Source: CAYWNK01 sp047639615
GTDB lineage: Bacteria; Planctomycetota; UBA1135; GCA-002686595
Direction: 5' to 3'
Assembly (NCBI GenBank): GCA_047639615.1
Contig: JBLIOL010000043.1
Span: forward strand, 1-23,724
Length of the DNA stretch: 23,724 nucleotides
Positions within the stretch are counted from its first letter, which is position 1; the number at the start of each line of letters is the position of its first letter. Of the stretch, positions 1-7,629 are shown piece after piece. The notes beneath the pieces are model-generated. The model did not search any database, had not been told where the DNA came from, and was given only the letters and a program-made list of their open reading frames with translations. Made by a program: the position numbers and the translations under genes.

Positions 1-116
1 TTCAGGATCATCTCGATGCCCATCAGGACATACAGGATGTTCCGGCGGCTGATGATGCAGATGACGCCGAGTGAGAACAGCGCCACGGCGACCGCGACAT
101 AGGCTTCGACACCCAT
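1..116 (-). CDS. nuoK: NADH-quinone oxidoreductase subunit K (NuoK), 5' part only
   Basis: This is the first 38 codons of a NuoK subunit; the rest lies beyond the left edge. NuoK is a small three-helix membrane subunit of the proton-pumping arm of complex I. The visible N-terminus starts MGVEAYVAVAVALFSLGVI, a first membrane helix, followed by the family hallmark of two arginines and an asparagine (SRRN) and then LMGIEMILN, where the conserved Glu of helix 2 sits. The ATG at 116-114 shares one base with the nuoJ stop codon (TGATG), so translation is probably coupled. The start fits the usual NuoK N-terminus. The identification is secure despite the truncation. Confidence 0.93.
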   Translation of the reverse strand, partial: MGVEAYVAVAVALFSLGVICIISRRNILYVLMGIEMIL

Positions 117-736
117 CAGACTTGATCCTCGGGCATGATGAAGTCCTCCCGGCGGCGCCGGGCGATGTAGACCGCGGCCACCAGGGCAACGGTGAGCAGG
201 AACGCGGCCAGTTCGAAGGCCACCACGTATTGTTCGGGGTGCAAGAAGGCCAGGCCGATCTCGCGTGCGACGGTCACGGGCTCTTCGAGCTCGCCCTCGG
301 GTACGGTGGCCCAGGCGCCCAGGGTGCCTGCCACGCGCATGGCGACGAAGGTCGTACCGGCGCCGACCAAGAGGGTCGCGATACCGATACGTCCCAGATG
401 ACGCTCCTTGAGGTCCGGCGGACTGAGCATCACACCGAAGAGGATCAGCGCCAGGATGCCGCCCACGTAGATCAGGATCTGCGCCATGGCGAGGAAGTCC
501 GCGCCCAGCAGCAGGAAGAAGCCAGCAACACCTGTGAAGGTCGCCATCAGAGCGAAGGCGCTACGCACGATGTAGCGCTCCCAGATGCAGACCGCTGCCC
601 CACCCAAGGTGAGCGAGGCGAACAGCCCGAAGGCCAAGCCCTCGGCCCCGGCGTTGATGAGACCAGCTCCCAGGGCGATCGCGGTGATGAAGAAAAGCAG
701 GCCGTAGAAGGCCAGCTGTTGAAGCTTGTAGCTCAT
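116..736 (-). CDS. nuoJ: NADH-quinone oxidoreductase subunit J (NuoJ)
   Basis: NuoJ is a membrane subunit of complex I; its helix 3 takes part in coupling quinone reduction to proton pumping. The 206-residue product carries the family core GADFLAMAQILIYVGGILAL at about residues 80-100 and a hydrophobic helix near the C-terminus. I chose the ATG at 736 because it lies 7 nt after the nuoI stop and begins MSYKLQQLAF. The frame is open further upstream, but that stretch is Pro/Arg-rich and lies inside nuoI. The protein is somewhat longer than typical NuoJ (about 165-185 aa). It has a hydrophobic segment at about residues 9-27 ahead of the usual first helix, so there may be one extra N-terminal transmembrane helix. 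It overlaps nuoK by one base. Confidence 0.93.
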   Translation of the reverse strand: MSYKLQQLAFYGLLFFITAIALGAGLINAGAEGLAFGLFASLTLGGAAVCIWERYIVRSAFALMATFTGVAGFFLLLGADFLAMAQILIYVGGILALILFGVMLSPPDLKERHLGRIGIATLLVGAGTTFVAMRVAGTLGAWATVPEGELEEPVTVAREIGLAFLHPEQYVVAFELAAFLLTVALVAAVYIARRRREDFIMPEDQV

Positions 737-743
737 GGAGCGT

Positions 744-1298
744 CTAGGCCTTCTTGTCCCCGTCACTGTCCTTCGCGGCTTCGGCGGCCTCGGCGGCTTC
801 AGCAATCTTCTGGGCCTTGGCAGCATCCTTCTCGGCCTTCTTCACCTCGGCCTCCTTCATGCGCACCTTGGCCGCGCGATCCATGCCCTTGAAGGACAAG
901 AGATCGTGCTTCAGCTCACTGCGGTCGTAGGTGACCAGCGCGAACTCCGTACCCATGTGGATGCAATCCTTGGGGCAGGGGTAGACGCACAGCTCGCAGA
1001 ACATGCACTTCTGGTAATCCAGGGTGAAGAGCACCCACTCCAGCTCCTTGCCGTGACGGATCGCATCCATCTCGATGCAATCGATCGGGCAGGCGCGCGC
1101 GCAGGCGAGGCAGTTGATGCACTTCTCCTGCTCGAGGTAGTGGATACCTCGGTAGCGATCCGGGATAGGCAGGCGCTCATCCGGGTATTGCACCGTGATG
1201 GGCTTCTGCAGGAGGTACTTGCCGGTGATCTTCATCCCCACAGCGGTGGTCCGCAGGGTGTCCCAGACGTTCTTTACGTACTCGTTAACGCTAACCAT
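744..1298 (-). CDS. nuoI: NADH-quinone oxidoreductase subunit I (NuoI), two 4Fe-4S clusters
   Basis: NuoI is the peripheral-arm ferredoxin-like subunit that carries clusters N6a and N6b and passes electrons toward NuoB and quinone. The 184-residue protein has both expected motifs: Cys60, 63, 66 with Cys70-Pro, and Cys98, 101, 104 with Cys108-Pro. The N-terminal amphipathic segment (VWDTLRTTAVGMKITGKYLL) and the KPITVQYP stretch are typical. After about residue 136 the protein ends in a Lys/Ala/Glu-rich tail of almost 50 residues (AEVKKAEKDAAKAQ and onward), probably helical and not part of the usual core. The gene lies 7 nt after nuoH and 7 nt before nuoJ, in the normal H-I-J order. Confidence 0.96.
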   Translation of the reverse strand: MVSVNEYVKNVWDTLRTTAVGMKITGKYLLQKPITVQYPDERLPIPDRYRGIHYLEQEKCINCLACARACPIDCIEMDAIRHGKELEWVLFTLDYQKCMFCELCVYPCPKDCIHMGTEFALVTYDRSELKHDLLSFKGMDRAAKVRMKEAEVKKAEKDAAKAQKIAEAAEAAEAAKDSDGDKKA

Positions 1299-1305
1299 GA
1301 GATTC

Positions 1306-2463
1306 TCAGCCGAAGATGACGTGACGGCCGGCAGTCCAGAGGGCTTGGCCCAAGACGCAAAGCAAAGCGAGGGGAGTCAGATACTTGTATCCCATGGTCA
1401 TGACCTGATCGATGCGCACCCGGGGGAGGGTCCAGCGCAGCCAGATCATGAGGAAGACACCGACCATGGCTTTCAGCACCAGGGTCGTGAAGCAGACGAC
1501 GTTAAAGAGGATCGTGTCTTGCGCGCCCATGCCGCGCAGCATGGCCGTCGCGGGGCTTTCGAAGCCACCGAACCAGAAGAAGGAGCCGAGCACGCACATC
1601 AGGAACATGGCCGCGTACTCCTCCATGAAGAAGAAGGACCAGCGGATGCCGGAGTACTCCGTCAGGAAGCCGGCGACCAGTTCGGACTCTGCCTCGGGCA
1701 GGTCGAAGGGCGCGCGCTTGGTCTCGGCTAGTGCCGCGATCGCAAAGATCAGGAAGGCCGGGACCATGAAAGGGTTCGTGAAGATGGCCCAATTCATGCC
1801 GAAGAAGCCCGCCTGCGCCTGGCTCGCGTCCAGCAAGCTGAAGCTACCTAGCGCAAACAACGGAACCAGCAGCGCAAGACCCAGCGGGATCTCGTAAGCA
1901 ACCACCTGGGCCGCCTCGCGCATGGCGCCGTAGAGCGACCACTTACTGTTGGAAGCCCAACCGGACATGATCACACCAATTGTGGTGGTCGAGCCCAAGG
2001 CCAGGATCATGAACACGCCCAGGTCCATGCGCGCGAAGTACCAGTCGTACGAAAGCGGCAGGCCTGCCATCGAACCGAAGATCGATCCAAGCACCAGCGC
2101 CGGCGCCAGCAGGAAGAGCACCCTGTCGGCGCCCGTGGGGATCATGTCCTCTTTCTGGAAGAGCTTGATGCCATCCGCGATGGTCTGCGCCCAGCCGTGC
2201 CAGCCGCCGGCGTACATCGGGCCGAAGCGGCACTGGATGTGACCGGAGACCTTGCGCTCGAGCCACACCGACCACAGGGGCAGAAGGGCCATGATGCCGA
2301 TCATCACGCCCAGGCCGATGCCGATGCCGCCAAGCACCAGGATCCAATCGGGTAGCAAGTCGGCAGGTGCCAGCCATTCATGCAAGCGCACGAAGACATT
2401 GGTGTTCGGGTGCGGCTGCGCGGAGATGCGGCCAGCGTCCTGAACCAGGAGTGCGAGGCTCAT
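1306..2463 (-). CDS. nuoH: NADH-quinone oxidoreductase subunit H (NuoH)
   Basis: NuoH is the membrane subunit (ND1 homologue) that forms the quinone channel with NuoB and NuoD and links the two arms of complex I. The 385-residue product has about nine hydrophobic segments. Diagnostic blocks are RFGPMYAGGWHGWAQTIADG, KEDMIPTGAD, the Glu-rich loop LPEAESELVAGF and EYSGIRWSFFFMEEY. It is longer than the roughly 325-residue E. coli protein, mainly through an N-terminal extension before the first conserved helix (about residues 40-60). Its ATG overlaps the nuoD stop by four bases (ATGA), indicating translational coupling. The direct nuoD-nuoH junction means nuoE, F and G are not in this operon. 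Confidence 0.96.
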   Translation of the reverse strand: MSLALLVQDAGRISAQPHPNTNVFVRLHEWLAPADLLPDWILVLGGIGIGLGVMIGIMALLPLWSVWLERKVSGHIQCRFGPMYAGGWHGWAQTIADGIKLFQKEDMIPTGADRVLFLLAPALVLGSIFGSMAGLPLSYDWYFARMDLGVFMILALGSTTTIGVIMSGWASNSKWSLYGAMREAAQVVAYEIPLGLALLVPLFALGSFSLLDASQAQAGFFGMNWAIFTNPFMVPAFLIFAIAALAETKRAPFDLPEAESELVAGFLTEYSGIRWSFFFMEEYAAMFLMCVLGSFFWFGGFESPATAMLRGMGAQDTILFNVVCFTTLVLKAMVGVFLMIWLRWTLPRVRIDQVMTMGYKYLTPLALLCVLGQALWTAGRHVIFG

Positions 2464-3680
2464 CGGTCCGTCTCCCCGATAACGATGTCGGTGGAGCCGA
2501 TGATCGCCACGGCGTCAGCCAGCAAGGTTCCAGGCATGAGCTCTTCGATCACAGCCAAGTTGGTGAAGGAGGGACCGCGCACGCGGCAGCGCTGGGCGAT
2601 CTTGCCGCCGTCGGAAACCACGTAGTGTCCAAGCTCGCCGCGCGGGTTTTCGATCCCCACGTAGGCCTCGCCGGGCGGGACCTTGATGACCTTCGGGACG
2701 TCGCCGATCACCGGCCCGTCCTGAATCTCGCCCAAGCAGTAGCGGATGATCTTGATCGACTCGAGCATCTCCTGCACGCGCACGTAGAAGCGGTCCCAGC
2801 AGTCGCCGAGTTGACCCTTCTCACCGGTGCCCAGCGGGATCTCGTAGACGCCCGCCTTCCAGATCTCGTCGTAGTCCATGTACGGCAGATCGCGGCGCAG
2901 GTCGAAGTCGATACCACTGCCGCGCAGCATGGGGCCGGTCAGACCGTAGTCCATGGCCATCTTCTTGGAGATCACGCCGACGTCAGCCGTACGCTTGACG
3001 AAGATGTGGTTCTCAGCCAAGAGGTCGTAGTACTCGCGCCACTTCTCTTCGAAGACGTCGCAGAAGGACTCGAGTTCCTGCAGCCAGCCAGGAGGCGTAT
3101 CGTTGAACACGCCGCCGATGCGGATGAAGGAGTAGGTCAGGCGCGCCCCGCAGATCTTCTCGAACAGGGCTTGGATCCACTCGCGCTCACGGAAGGCATA
3201 GAAGAACGGGGTGAAGGCCCCGATGTCGATGCCGTAGGTGCCGTACGCGATCAGGTGCGAGGCGATCCGATTGAGCTCCGCACAGATCGTGCGAATCATC
3301 GTGCCGCGGCGCGGGATCTCCAACTCGGGCATCAGCTTCTCGACGGCGAGGCTGTACCCAAGGTTGTTGTTCATGGCCGACAGGTAGTCGTACCGGTCGG
3401 TGTAGGGCAGGTACTGCAGCCACTCCACGTTCTCGCCGATCTTCTCGGCGCAGCGGTGCAGGTAGCCCAGGTGCGCCTGCGCACCGGTGATCAGCTCGCC
3501 ATCGGTACGCAGCAGCACGCGCATCACCCCGTGGGTGGCGGGGTGCTGCGGACCCATGTTCACTTCGAGATCCGAAGTGCTGACGTCGAAGAAGAATTCC
3601 TTCTCGCCCGAGGGCAGGGTGCGCGACTCGTCGGACTTGACGATCGAGGGGCGCGGCTCGGCGGGTTTAGTATCGCTCAT
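2460..3680 (-). CDS. nuoD: NADH-quinone oxidoreductase subunit D (NuoD, 49-kDa type)
   Basis: NuoD forms much of the quinone-binding cavity with NuoB and descends from the large subunit of NiFe hydrogenases. The 406-residue product has the family blocks MGPQHPATHGVMR (about residues 42-54), LHRCAEKIGENVEW, YTDRYDYLSAMNNN, HLIAYGTYGIDIGAFTPFF, GPMLRGSGIDFDLRR and the C-terminal DIVIGETDR. The first 35 or so residues are a charged, probably flexible extension. NuoC is a separate gene 12 nt upstream, so this is not the fused NuoCD found in E. coli. The ATG at 3680 gives the usual length. Confidence 0.96.
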   Translation of the reverse strand: MSDTKPAEPRPSIVKSDESRTLPSGEKEFFFDVSTSDLEVNMGPQHPATHGVMRVLLRTDGELITGAQAHLGYLHRCAEKIGENVEWLQYLPYTDRYDYLSAMNNNLGYSLAVEKLMPELEIPRRGTMIRTICAELNRIASHLIAYGTYGIDIGAFTPFFYAFREREWIQALFEKICGARLTYSFIRIGGVFNDTPPGWLQELESFCDVFEEKWREYYDLLAENHIFVKRTADVGVISKKMAMDYGLTGPMLRGSGIDFDLRRDLPYMDYDEIWKAGVYEIPLGTGEKGQLGDCWDRFYVRVQEMLESIKIIRYCLGEIQDGPVIGDVPKVIKVPPGEAYVGIENPRGELGHYVVSDGGKIAQRCRVRGPSFTNLAVIEELMPGTLLADAVAIIGSTDIVIGETDR

Positions 3681-3692
3681 GGACCTAGTCGG

Positions 3693-4208
3693 CTACTCGC
3701 AGGAGATGCCGTGGTACTCCGTGGGGAACTCGTAGTCCTTGCGCATCGGGAAGCCCTTCCAATCGTCGGGCAGCAGGATGTGGCGCGGATCGGGGTGACC
3801 GACAAAGGTGATGCCGTACATCTCAGCGCACTCGCGCTCGTGCCAGTTGGCAGCACGATGCACCTTGGAGGTGGTCGGCATGCTGAGTCCTGACTTGGGC
3901 AGCGTGCCCTTGATGGAGACGCGGTGCTTGTTCTCGATGGAGAGCAGCTCGCAAAGGATCCAAAGCTCCTCATCGTCGGCTGCCGGATCGGAAGCGGTGA
4001 TGTCGATCAACACCTTGAAGCCAAGCTGCTCATCGTCGCGCGCAACCACGAGGAACTCGGCCAGACGCTGGGCGTCGACCTTCAGGTAAGGGTTGCCGGA
4101 GCGCCCCTTATCCTTGGCCTTCTTATCCGCCGGACGCGGTTCGTCGAAGCCCTCGAGGCCCGGCGCGTCGAGGCTCTTCAGCCGCTGGTAGATGCCCTGG
4201 AAATCCAT
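3693..4208 (-). CDS. nuoC: NADH-quinone oxidoreductase subunit C (NuoC, 30-kDa type)
   Basis: NuoC is a peripheral-arm subunit that packs against NuoD. The 171-residue protein shows the 30-kDa signature HERECAEMYGITFVGHPDPR, followed by HILLPDDWKGFPMRKDYEFP, at about residues 118-160. I chose the ATG at 4208 (MDFQGIYQRL), 17 nt after the nuoB stop. The frame is open upstream to 4418, but that part would overlap nuoB and reads as Arg/Pro/Gly-rich shadow sequence. A charged linker (DKKAKDKGRSG) near residues 28-38 separates a short N-terminal helix from the core. No Shine-Dalgarno is visible. Confidence 0.95.
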   Translation of the reverse strand: MDFQGIYQRLKSLDAPGLEGFDEPRPADKKAKDKGRSGNPYLKVDAQRLAEFLVVARDDEQLGFKVLIDITASDPAADDEELWILCELLSIENKHRVSIKGTLPKSGLSMPTTSKVHRAANWHERECAEMYGITFVGHPDPRHILLPDDWKGFPMRKDYEFPTEYHGISCE

Positions 4209-4225
4209 AGGTGTGGAGCCGAGGC

Positions 4226-4726
4226 TCAGACGGTTTGCGCCGGGCGCGTGATTACGTGCGAGCGGCGGATCTTGTCCTGGAGCGCCATCAGACCCTCGAG
4301 CAGGGCCTCCGGGCGCGGCGGACAACCGGCGATGTAGACGTCCACCGGAATGATCCGGTCGACACCCTTCATGACGGTGTAGCCAAACTTGTGGTAGGGG
4401 CCGCCGCCCGTAGCGCAAGCGCCCATGGCGATCACGTACTTGGGCGAGGACATCTGGTCGTAGAGGCGCTTGACGCGCTCACCCATCTTGAAGTTGACGG
4501 TGCCCGCCACGATCATCAGGTCGGCCTGGCGCGGGGAGGCGCGGAAAGCGCCAGCGCCGAAGCGGTCGATGTCGTGGTGCGCGGCGCCAACCGCCATCAT
4601 TTCGATGGCGCAGCAAGCCAACCCAAAGGTCATCGGCCAGATGCTGTTGAGCTTGGCCCAATTCAGCAGCCAATCGACCTTGGTGGTCAGAACGTTCTCT
4701 TCGAATGCTTCTTCTAGCAGGCCCAT
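4226..4726 (-). CDS. nuoB: NADH-quinone oxidoreductase subunit B (NuoB), N2 cluster subunit
   Basis: NuoB carries cluster N2, the last 4Fe-4S centre before quinone. All four ligands can be placed in the 166-residue product: adjacent Cys38 and Cys39 in LACCAIEMM, Cys104 in AMGACATGG, and Cys135 in AGCPPRPEAL. The segment SPRQADLMIVAGTVNFKM is also characteristic. The start at 4726 gives the standard N-terminus (MGLLEEAFEENVLTT). It sits 67 nt after nuoA, the largest gap in the operon, and no ribosome binding site is evident. Confidence 0.97.
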   Translation of the reverse strand: MGLLEEAFEENVLTTKVDWLLNWAKLNSIWPMTFGLACCAIEMMAVGAAHHDIDRFGAGAFRASPRQADLMIVAGTVNFKMGERVKRLYDQMSSPKYVIAMGACATGGGPYHKFGYTVMKGVDRIIPVDVYIAGCPPRPEALLEGLMALQDKIRRSHVITRPAQTV

Positions 4727-4793
4727 GGAATCAGGTTGGGATCTCTAGTGTGAGAGGGGTGGTGGTGGCAATGAGATGAGTAAGAGCGGTGCG

Positions 4794-5294
<501 letters not shown>

Positions 5295-5433
5295 GCGGGG
5301 GGAGGGGGTGGTGGGCCGCTCTCAAAGTGAGGCGGAGGGAGTCAGCGGAGCAGGGTTGGTCCGGTCGCCAGGAGGTGCATTCACCCAAGGCTGACCGTTC
5401 CCTCGAAGGGCCTTGTGAAGGCGCCCCGAGACC

Positions 5434-5451
5434 CCCGAAGCACCTTTCGGG
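5434..5451 (-). promoter_or_regulatory. Small hairpin in the predicted nuoA leader
   Basis: CCCGAA (5434-5439) and TTCGGG (5446-5451) form a perfect 6-bp stem with a 6-nt loop, about 20-40 nt downstream of the predicted nuo transcription start. There is no T-run after it, so it is not an obvious intrinsic terminator. It could stabilise the leader or be chance. Confidence 0.2.
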
Positions 5452-5479
5452 TAGCCGAACGGAGACAGGATCGGCGGGG

Positions 5480-5509
5480 AGTGTAGAGGTGCCTCGGAGA
5501 GGGTGTCAA
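5480..5509 (-). promoter_or_regulatory. Predicted sigma-70-type promoter of the nuo operon
   Basis: Read on the minus strand, a perfect -35 hexamer TTGACA (5509-5504) is separated by 18 bp from TACACT (5485-5480), a 4 of 6 match to the -10 consensus. The predicted start of transcription is near 5473, giving a leader of about 180 nt before nuoA at 5294. Position and orientation suit the nuo operon. It was found by eye only. Confidence 0.5.
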
Positions 5510-5885
5510 GGCGACCTAAGGCCCCAGAAACCAGCATCCTGGGGCGCCTGTGGCAGGTTGCCGCAGTTAGAACCTCGGGCCCGGCCCCCTGCGCCCCTTT
5601 CCGTAGCCTGCAGCCCGCAGGGCTAGGGTGCATTTCGATACGTCCCGCCGCGCCTGAACCGTCCCACCGGAAGGAATGCCCTACTCATACCGCACCTTCA
5701 GAAATGCCCCAGAACCAGGCTCTACCCCCTTCCAATGCGTCTTCTTATCCCCAAAGATAAGGGATTACCCCCGCGCCAGGCCTGCACCGTCCGTACTAGA
5801 CTCCTGCGCCTGTCTGACCGGCGACGATCCGGTCAAGCGCCCCGGGCCTCATTCGGCCCGCCGTGATTCGAGATAGAGCCCGTTC
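5510..5885. other. Divergent intergenic region, no gene recognised
   Basis: This is the remainder of the 591-bp gap between nuoA (leftward) and the radical-SAM-like gene (rightward). Open frames here are short and unconvincing. It contains an imperfect hairpin at 5521-5545 (GCCCCAG and CTGGGGC with an 11-nt loop) and a more AT-rich hairpin at 5744-5761. I could not pick a convincing promoter for the rightward gene, and no tRNA or small RNA was recognised. Confidence 0.5.
5744..5761. promoter_or_regulatory. Perfect 6-bp inverted repeat upstream of the radical-SAM-like gene
   Basis: CTTATC (5744-5749) and GATAAG (5756-5761) flank the loop CCCAAA. It is unusually AT-rich for this region and lies about 125 nt before the rightward start codon. 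It could be an operator or a leader hairpin, but a 6-bp repeat can arise by chance. Confidence 0.2.
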
Positions 5886-6653
5886 ATGTCGCAAACTGCA
5901 ACCTTCCCCAGCACCTCCCAGCCCACTTTCTATGGCCCGTTCACAACGAGCCGCTTTGGAAAGGTCCTGACCATCGACATGACGGCCCCCCAGGCCAGCA
6001 TGTCCCTCGCGCGCGACTGCAACCTGCCCCGTGCATCGGTTGTCGTCACCACCGCCGCGCGCCACATGATGGAGCTGTCGAAGGCCGGCGATAAAGCCGA
6101 CCACGTGATCGTCTTCGGCTCCTCGGCGGACCCCACGGAGCACCCCGAGCTGCGCGCGATCACCGACAACATCCGCGCCCTGCGCGATAAGTGGTTCCAG
6201 CGCGCCAAGCTCGTCATGGTCTCACGCTTCACGGACCTGCCCAGCTACGACATCCGCGTAGCCCTCGGCACCTACAACAAGGTCATCACGCGCTTCGAAT
6301 GGGGCACGTCCAAGACCTTCGCCAGCATGTCAGGCGCCAAGAGCACCCAGATGGCGACCCTGATCAAGCACCTGCACAGCTTCGAGAACCTGATTGTCGA
6401 GGCCAACTTCAACACCGGCGCCGGCAGCAACAGCGAAGACGCCGAGGTCAAAGGCTGGATCAAGAAGCTAGCCGAGTTCCAGCCCATGGAAGTGCACCTG
6501 GTGGCCGGCATCGACAAGCTCAACAAGCGCCTCAAGGCGCCCACGGCCGCCAACAAGCCCAAGCGCCAGAAGATCGCCGACCAGGCCGCTGAAGCCACGG
6601 GCCTGACCTTCCTGCTCCACGAGCAGGACTCCTGGACCAACACCAAGAGCTAG
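5886..6653 (+). CDS. Radical-SAM-fold-like protein lacking the CxxxCxxC cluster motif
   Basis: The 255-residue product is not an obvious enzyme. By eye it is collinear with small radical SAM proteins of the COG0731 type. The opening YGPFTTSRFGKVLTIDM (residues 16-32) corresponds to the family's FGPVPSRRLGRSLGIDL-like start. At the position of CxxxCxxC it has Ser38-x3-Ala42-x2-Cys45, followed by Asn-Leu. FGSSADPTEHPEL (77-89) matches the family's SGSGEPTLHP strand, and downstream segments (ITRFEWGTSKTF; MEVHLV) fall where PSLDAG and VQLN occur. Cys45 is the only cysteine in the protein, so a canonical SAM-binding 4Fe-4S cluster cannot form. It would be cytoplasmic, with no signal or membrane segment. 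It starts with ATG without a clear Shine-Dalgarno and is transcribed away from nuo. The family match is inference; an unrelated TIM-barrel origin is the main alternative. Confidence 0.6.
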   Translation: MSQTATFPSTSQPTFYGPFTTSRFGKVLTIDMTAPQASMSLARDCNLPRASVVVTTAARHMMELSKAGDKADHVIVFGSSADPTEHPELRAITDNIRALRDKWFQRAKLVMVSRFTDLPSYDIRVALGTYNKVITRFEWGTSKTFASMSGAKSTQMATLIKHLHSFENLIVEANFNTGAGSNSEDAEVKGWIKKLAEFQPMEVHLVAGIDKLNKRLKAPTAANKPKRQKIADQAAEATGLTFLLHEQDSWTNTKS

Positions 6654-6694
6654 CCTGGGTTCTTCATGAACACGCACACCAGAAATCGCAAGCG

Positions 6695-6711
6695 GACCCC
6701 TCTGGGGTCCT
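6695..6711 (+). terminator. Strong GC hairpin after the radical-SAM-like gene
   Basis: GGACCCC and GGGGTCC form a perfect 7-bp stem closed by a TCT triloop, 42 nt after the stop codon of the upstream gene. The sequence that follows (TCTCGTCCCC) is pyrimidine-rich but not a T-run, so a classical intrinsic terminator is only weakly supported. Confidence 0.35.
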
Positions 6712-6735
6712 CTCGTCCCCTCGCGGCACTTTTGA

Positions 6736-6785
6736 AAGTTTGGCGTCCTCGGAGGCCCTACTGGGCCGCCTGCGAGGCCAAACTT
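6736..6785. repeat. Long bulged stem-loop between the radical-SAM-like and ABC genes
   Basis: Three helices stack in 50 nt. AAGTTTGG (6736-6743) pairs with CCAAACTT (6778-6785). CCTCG (6747-6751) pairs with CGAGG (6773-6777). GGCCC (6754-6758) pairs with GGGCC (6763-6767) around a TACT loop. Only a 3-nt bulge and one asymmetric internal loop interrupt the 18 pairs. The function is unknown: it could be a structured leader for the ABC gene 77 nt downstream, a terminator element or a dispersed palindromic repeat. The 61-codon frame through it (6666-6851) looks like chance. Confidence 0.4.
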
Positions 6786-6861
6786 CCCAAAGCACCGCCA
6801 GGAAACGAGCTGCGAAGTCTGGAGCACGTCTTCCTGAACAACCCAGGCTAAGACTACGGCG

Positions 6862-7629
6862 GTGACAGACCTCCTGCGCATCGAGTCCGTCACCCGCCGC
6901 TTCGACCAGGTGGTCGCCGTAGACGCCCTGAGCATCACGGTGCGCGCCGGCGAGGTCTACGGCTTGCTCGGCCCCAACGGGGCCGGCAAGACCACCACCG
7001 TGCGCATGCTGTGCGGCCTACTCCCCCCCACGGAGGGCCGCATCCTGATCGACGGCCACGACGTAGCCACCGATCCGCTCTCCGCACGCGGCTCCCTGGG
7101 CTACGTGCCGGATGGCGCGCCGCTCTACCCGGCCCTGAGCCCTATGCAGCACCTGCTGCTGGTGGGGCGCCTGCACGCTCTCGAATCAGGACACCTAGTT
7201 CGGGAGTCCGAGCGCCTGCTCGACGTGCTCGGCTTGGCCTCACGCGGCCAAGATCCCGTCGGCACCTTCTCCCGCGGCATGCGTCAGAAAACCGCCCTAG
7301 CTTGTGCGATCCTTCATCGCCCAAAATTGCTGGTTCTCGACGAACCCCTCTCCGGACTCGACGCCCCCACCGCCGCCATGTTCAAGGAAGTCCTGCGCGG
7401 CTGGGCCGATCGCGGCGGCTGCGTGGTCTACACCTCGCACCTTTTGGACGTGGTCGAGCGTGTCTGCGACCGCATGGCGATCCTGACCGAGGGCCGCCTG
7501 GTGGCCGAGGGCGACCTGGATGAGCTGCGCGCCCGCGCCGGCTCCGACGGCACCCTCGAGCAGGTCTTTGGGGCTCTGGCCAACACGGCCGACCCGGTGG
7601 AGCAAGCCGCCGAGCTGCTCGGGCCGTGA
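6862..7629 (+). CDS. ABC transporter ATP-binding protein (CcmA/ABC-2 type)
   Basis: This is a single-domain ABC ATPase of 255 residues, the type that powers ABC-2 exporters of lipids, polysaccharides or drugs. Walker A is GPNGAGKTT (residues 37-45, Lys43). The signature loop is FSRGMRQK, a common variant of LSGGQ in this class. Walker B is LLVLDEPLSGLD and the switch histidine is in YTSHLL. The C-terminal ALANTADP stretch follows a normal LEQVFGAL end. Translation probably starts at a GTG (6862). The stop codon overlaps the GTG of the next gene (GTGA), so the two are coupled. No permease follows, although one normally neighbours such ATPases; the substrate cannot be assigned. Confidence 0.9.
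   Translation: MTDLLRIESVTRRFDQVVAVDALSITVRAGEVYGLLGPNGAGKTTTVRMLCGLLPPTEGRILIDGHDVATDPLSARGSLGYVPDGAPLYPALSPMQHLLLVGRLHALESGHLVRESERLLDVLGLASRGQDPVGTFSRGMRQKTALACAILHRPKLLVLDEPLSGLDAPTAAMFKEVLRGWADRGGCVVYTSHLLDVVERVCDRMAILTEGRLVAEGDLDELRARAGSDGTLEQVFGALANTADPVEQAAELLGP

Noticed and set aside
736..826. N-terminal extension of NuoJ to 826
   Set aside because: The added residues are Pro/Arg-rich, lie wholly within nuoI, and precede the natural start just after the nuoI stop.
2367..3893. 508-codon open frame on the plus strand
   Set aside because: It lies antisense to nuoD and neighbours, whose family motifs are unambiguous. Long antisense frames are expected in GC-rich coding DNA.
5327..5633. 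Overlapping short frames on both strands upstream of nuoA
   Set aside because: Their composition is Pro/Arg/Ser-rich, no motifs are present, and they span the predicted nuo promoter.
6666..6851. 61-codon open frame between the radical-SAM-like and ABC genes
   Set aside because: It reads through both strong hairpins, has no ribosome binding site and no family resemblance; structured non-coding DNA is more likely.
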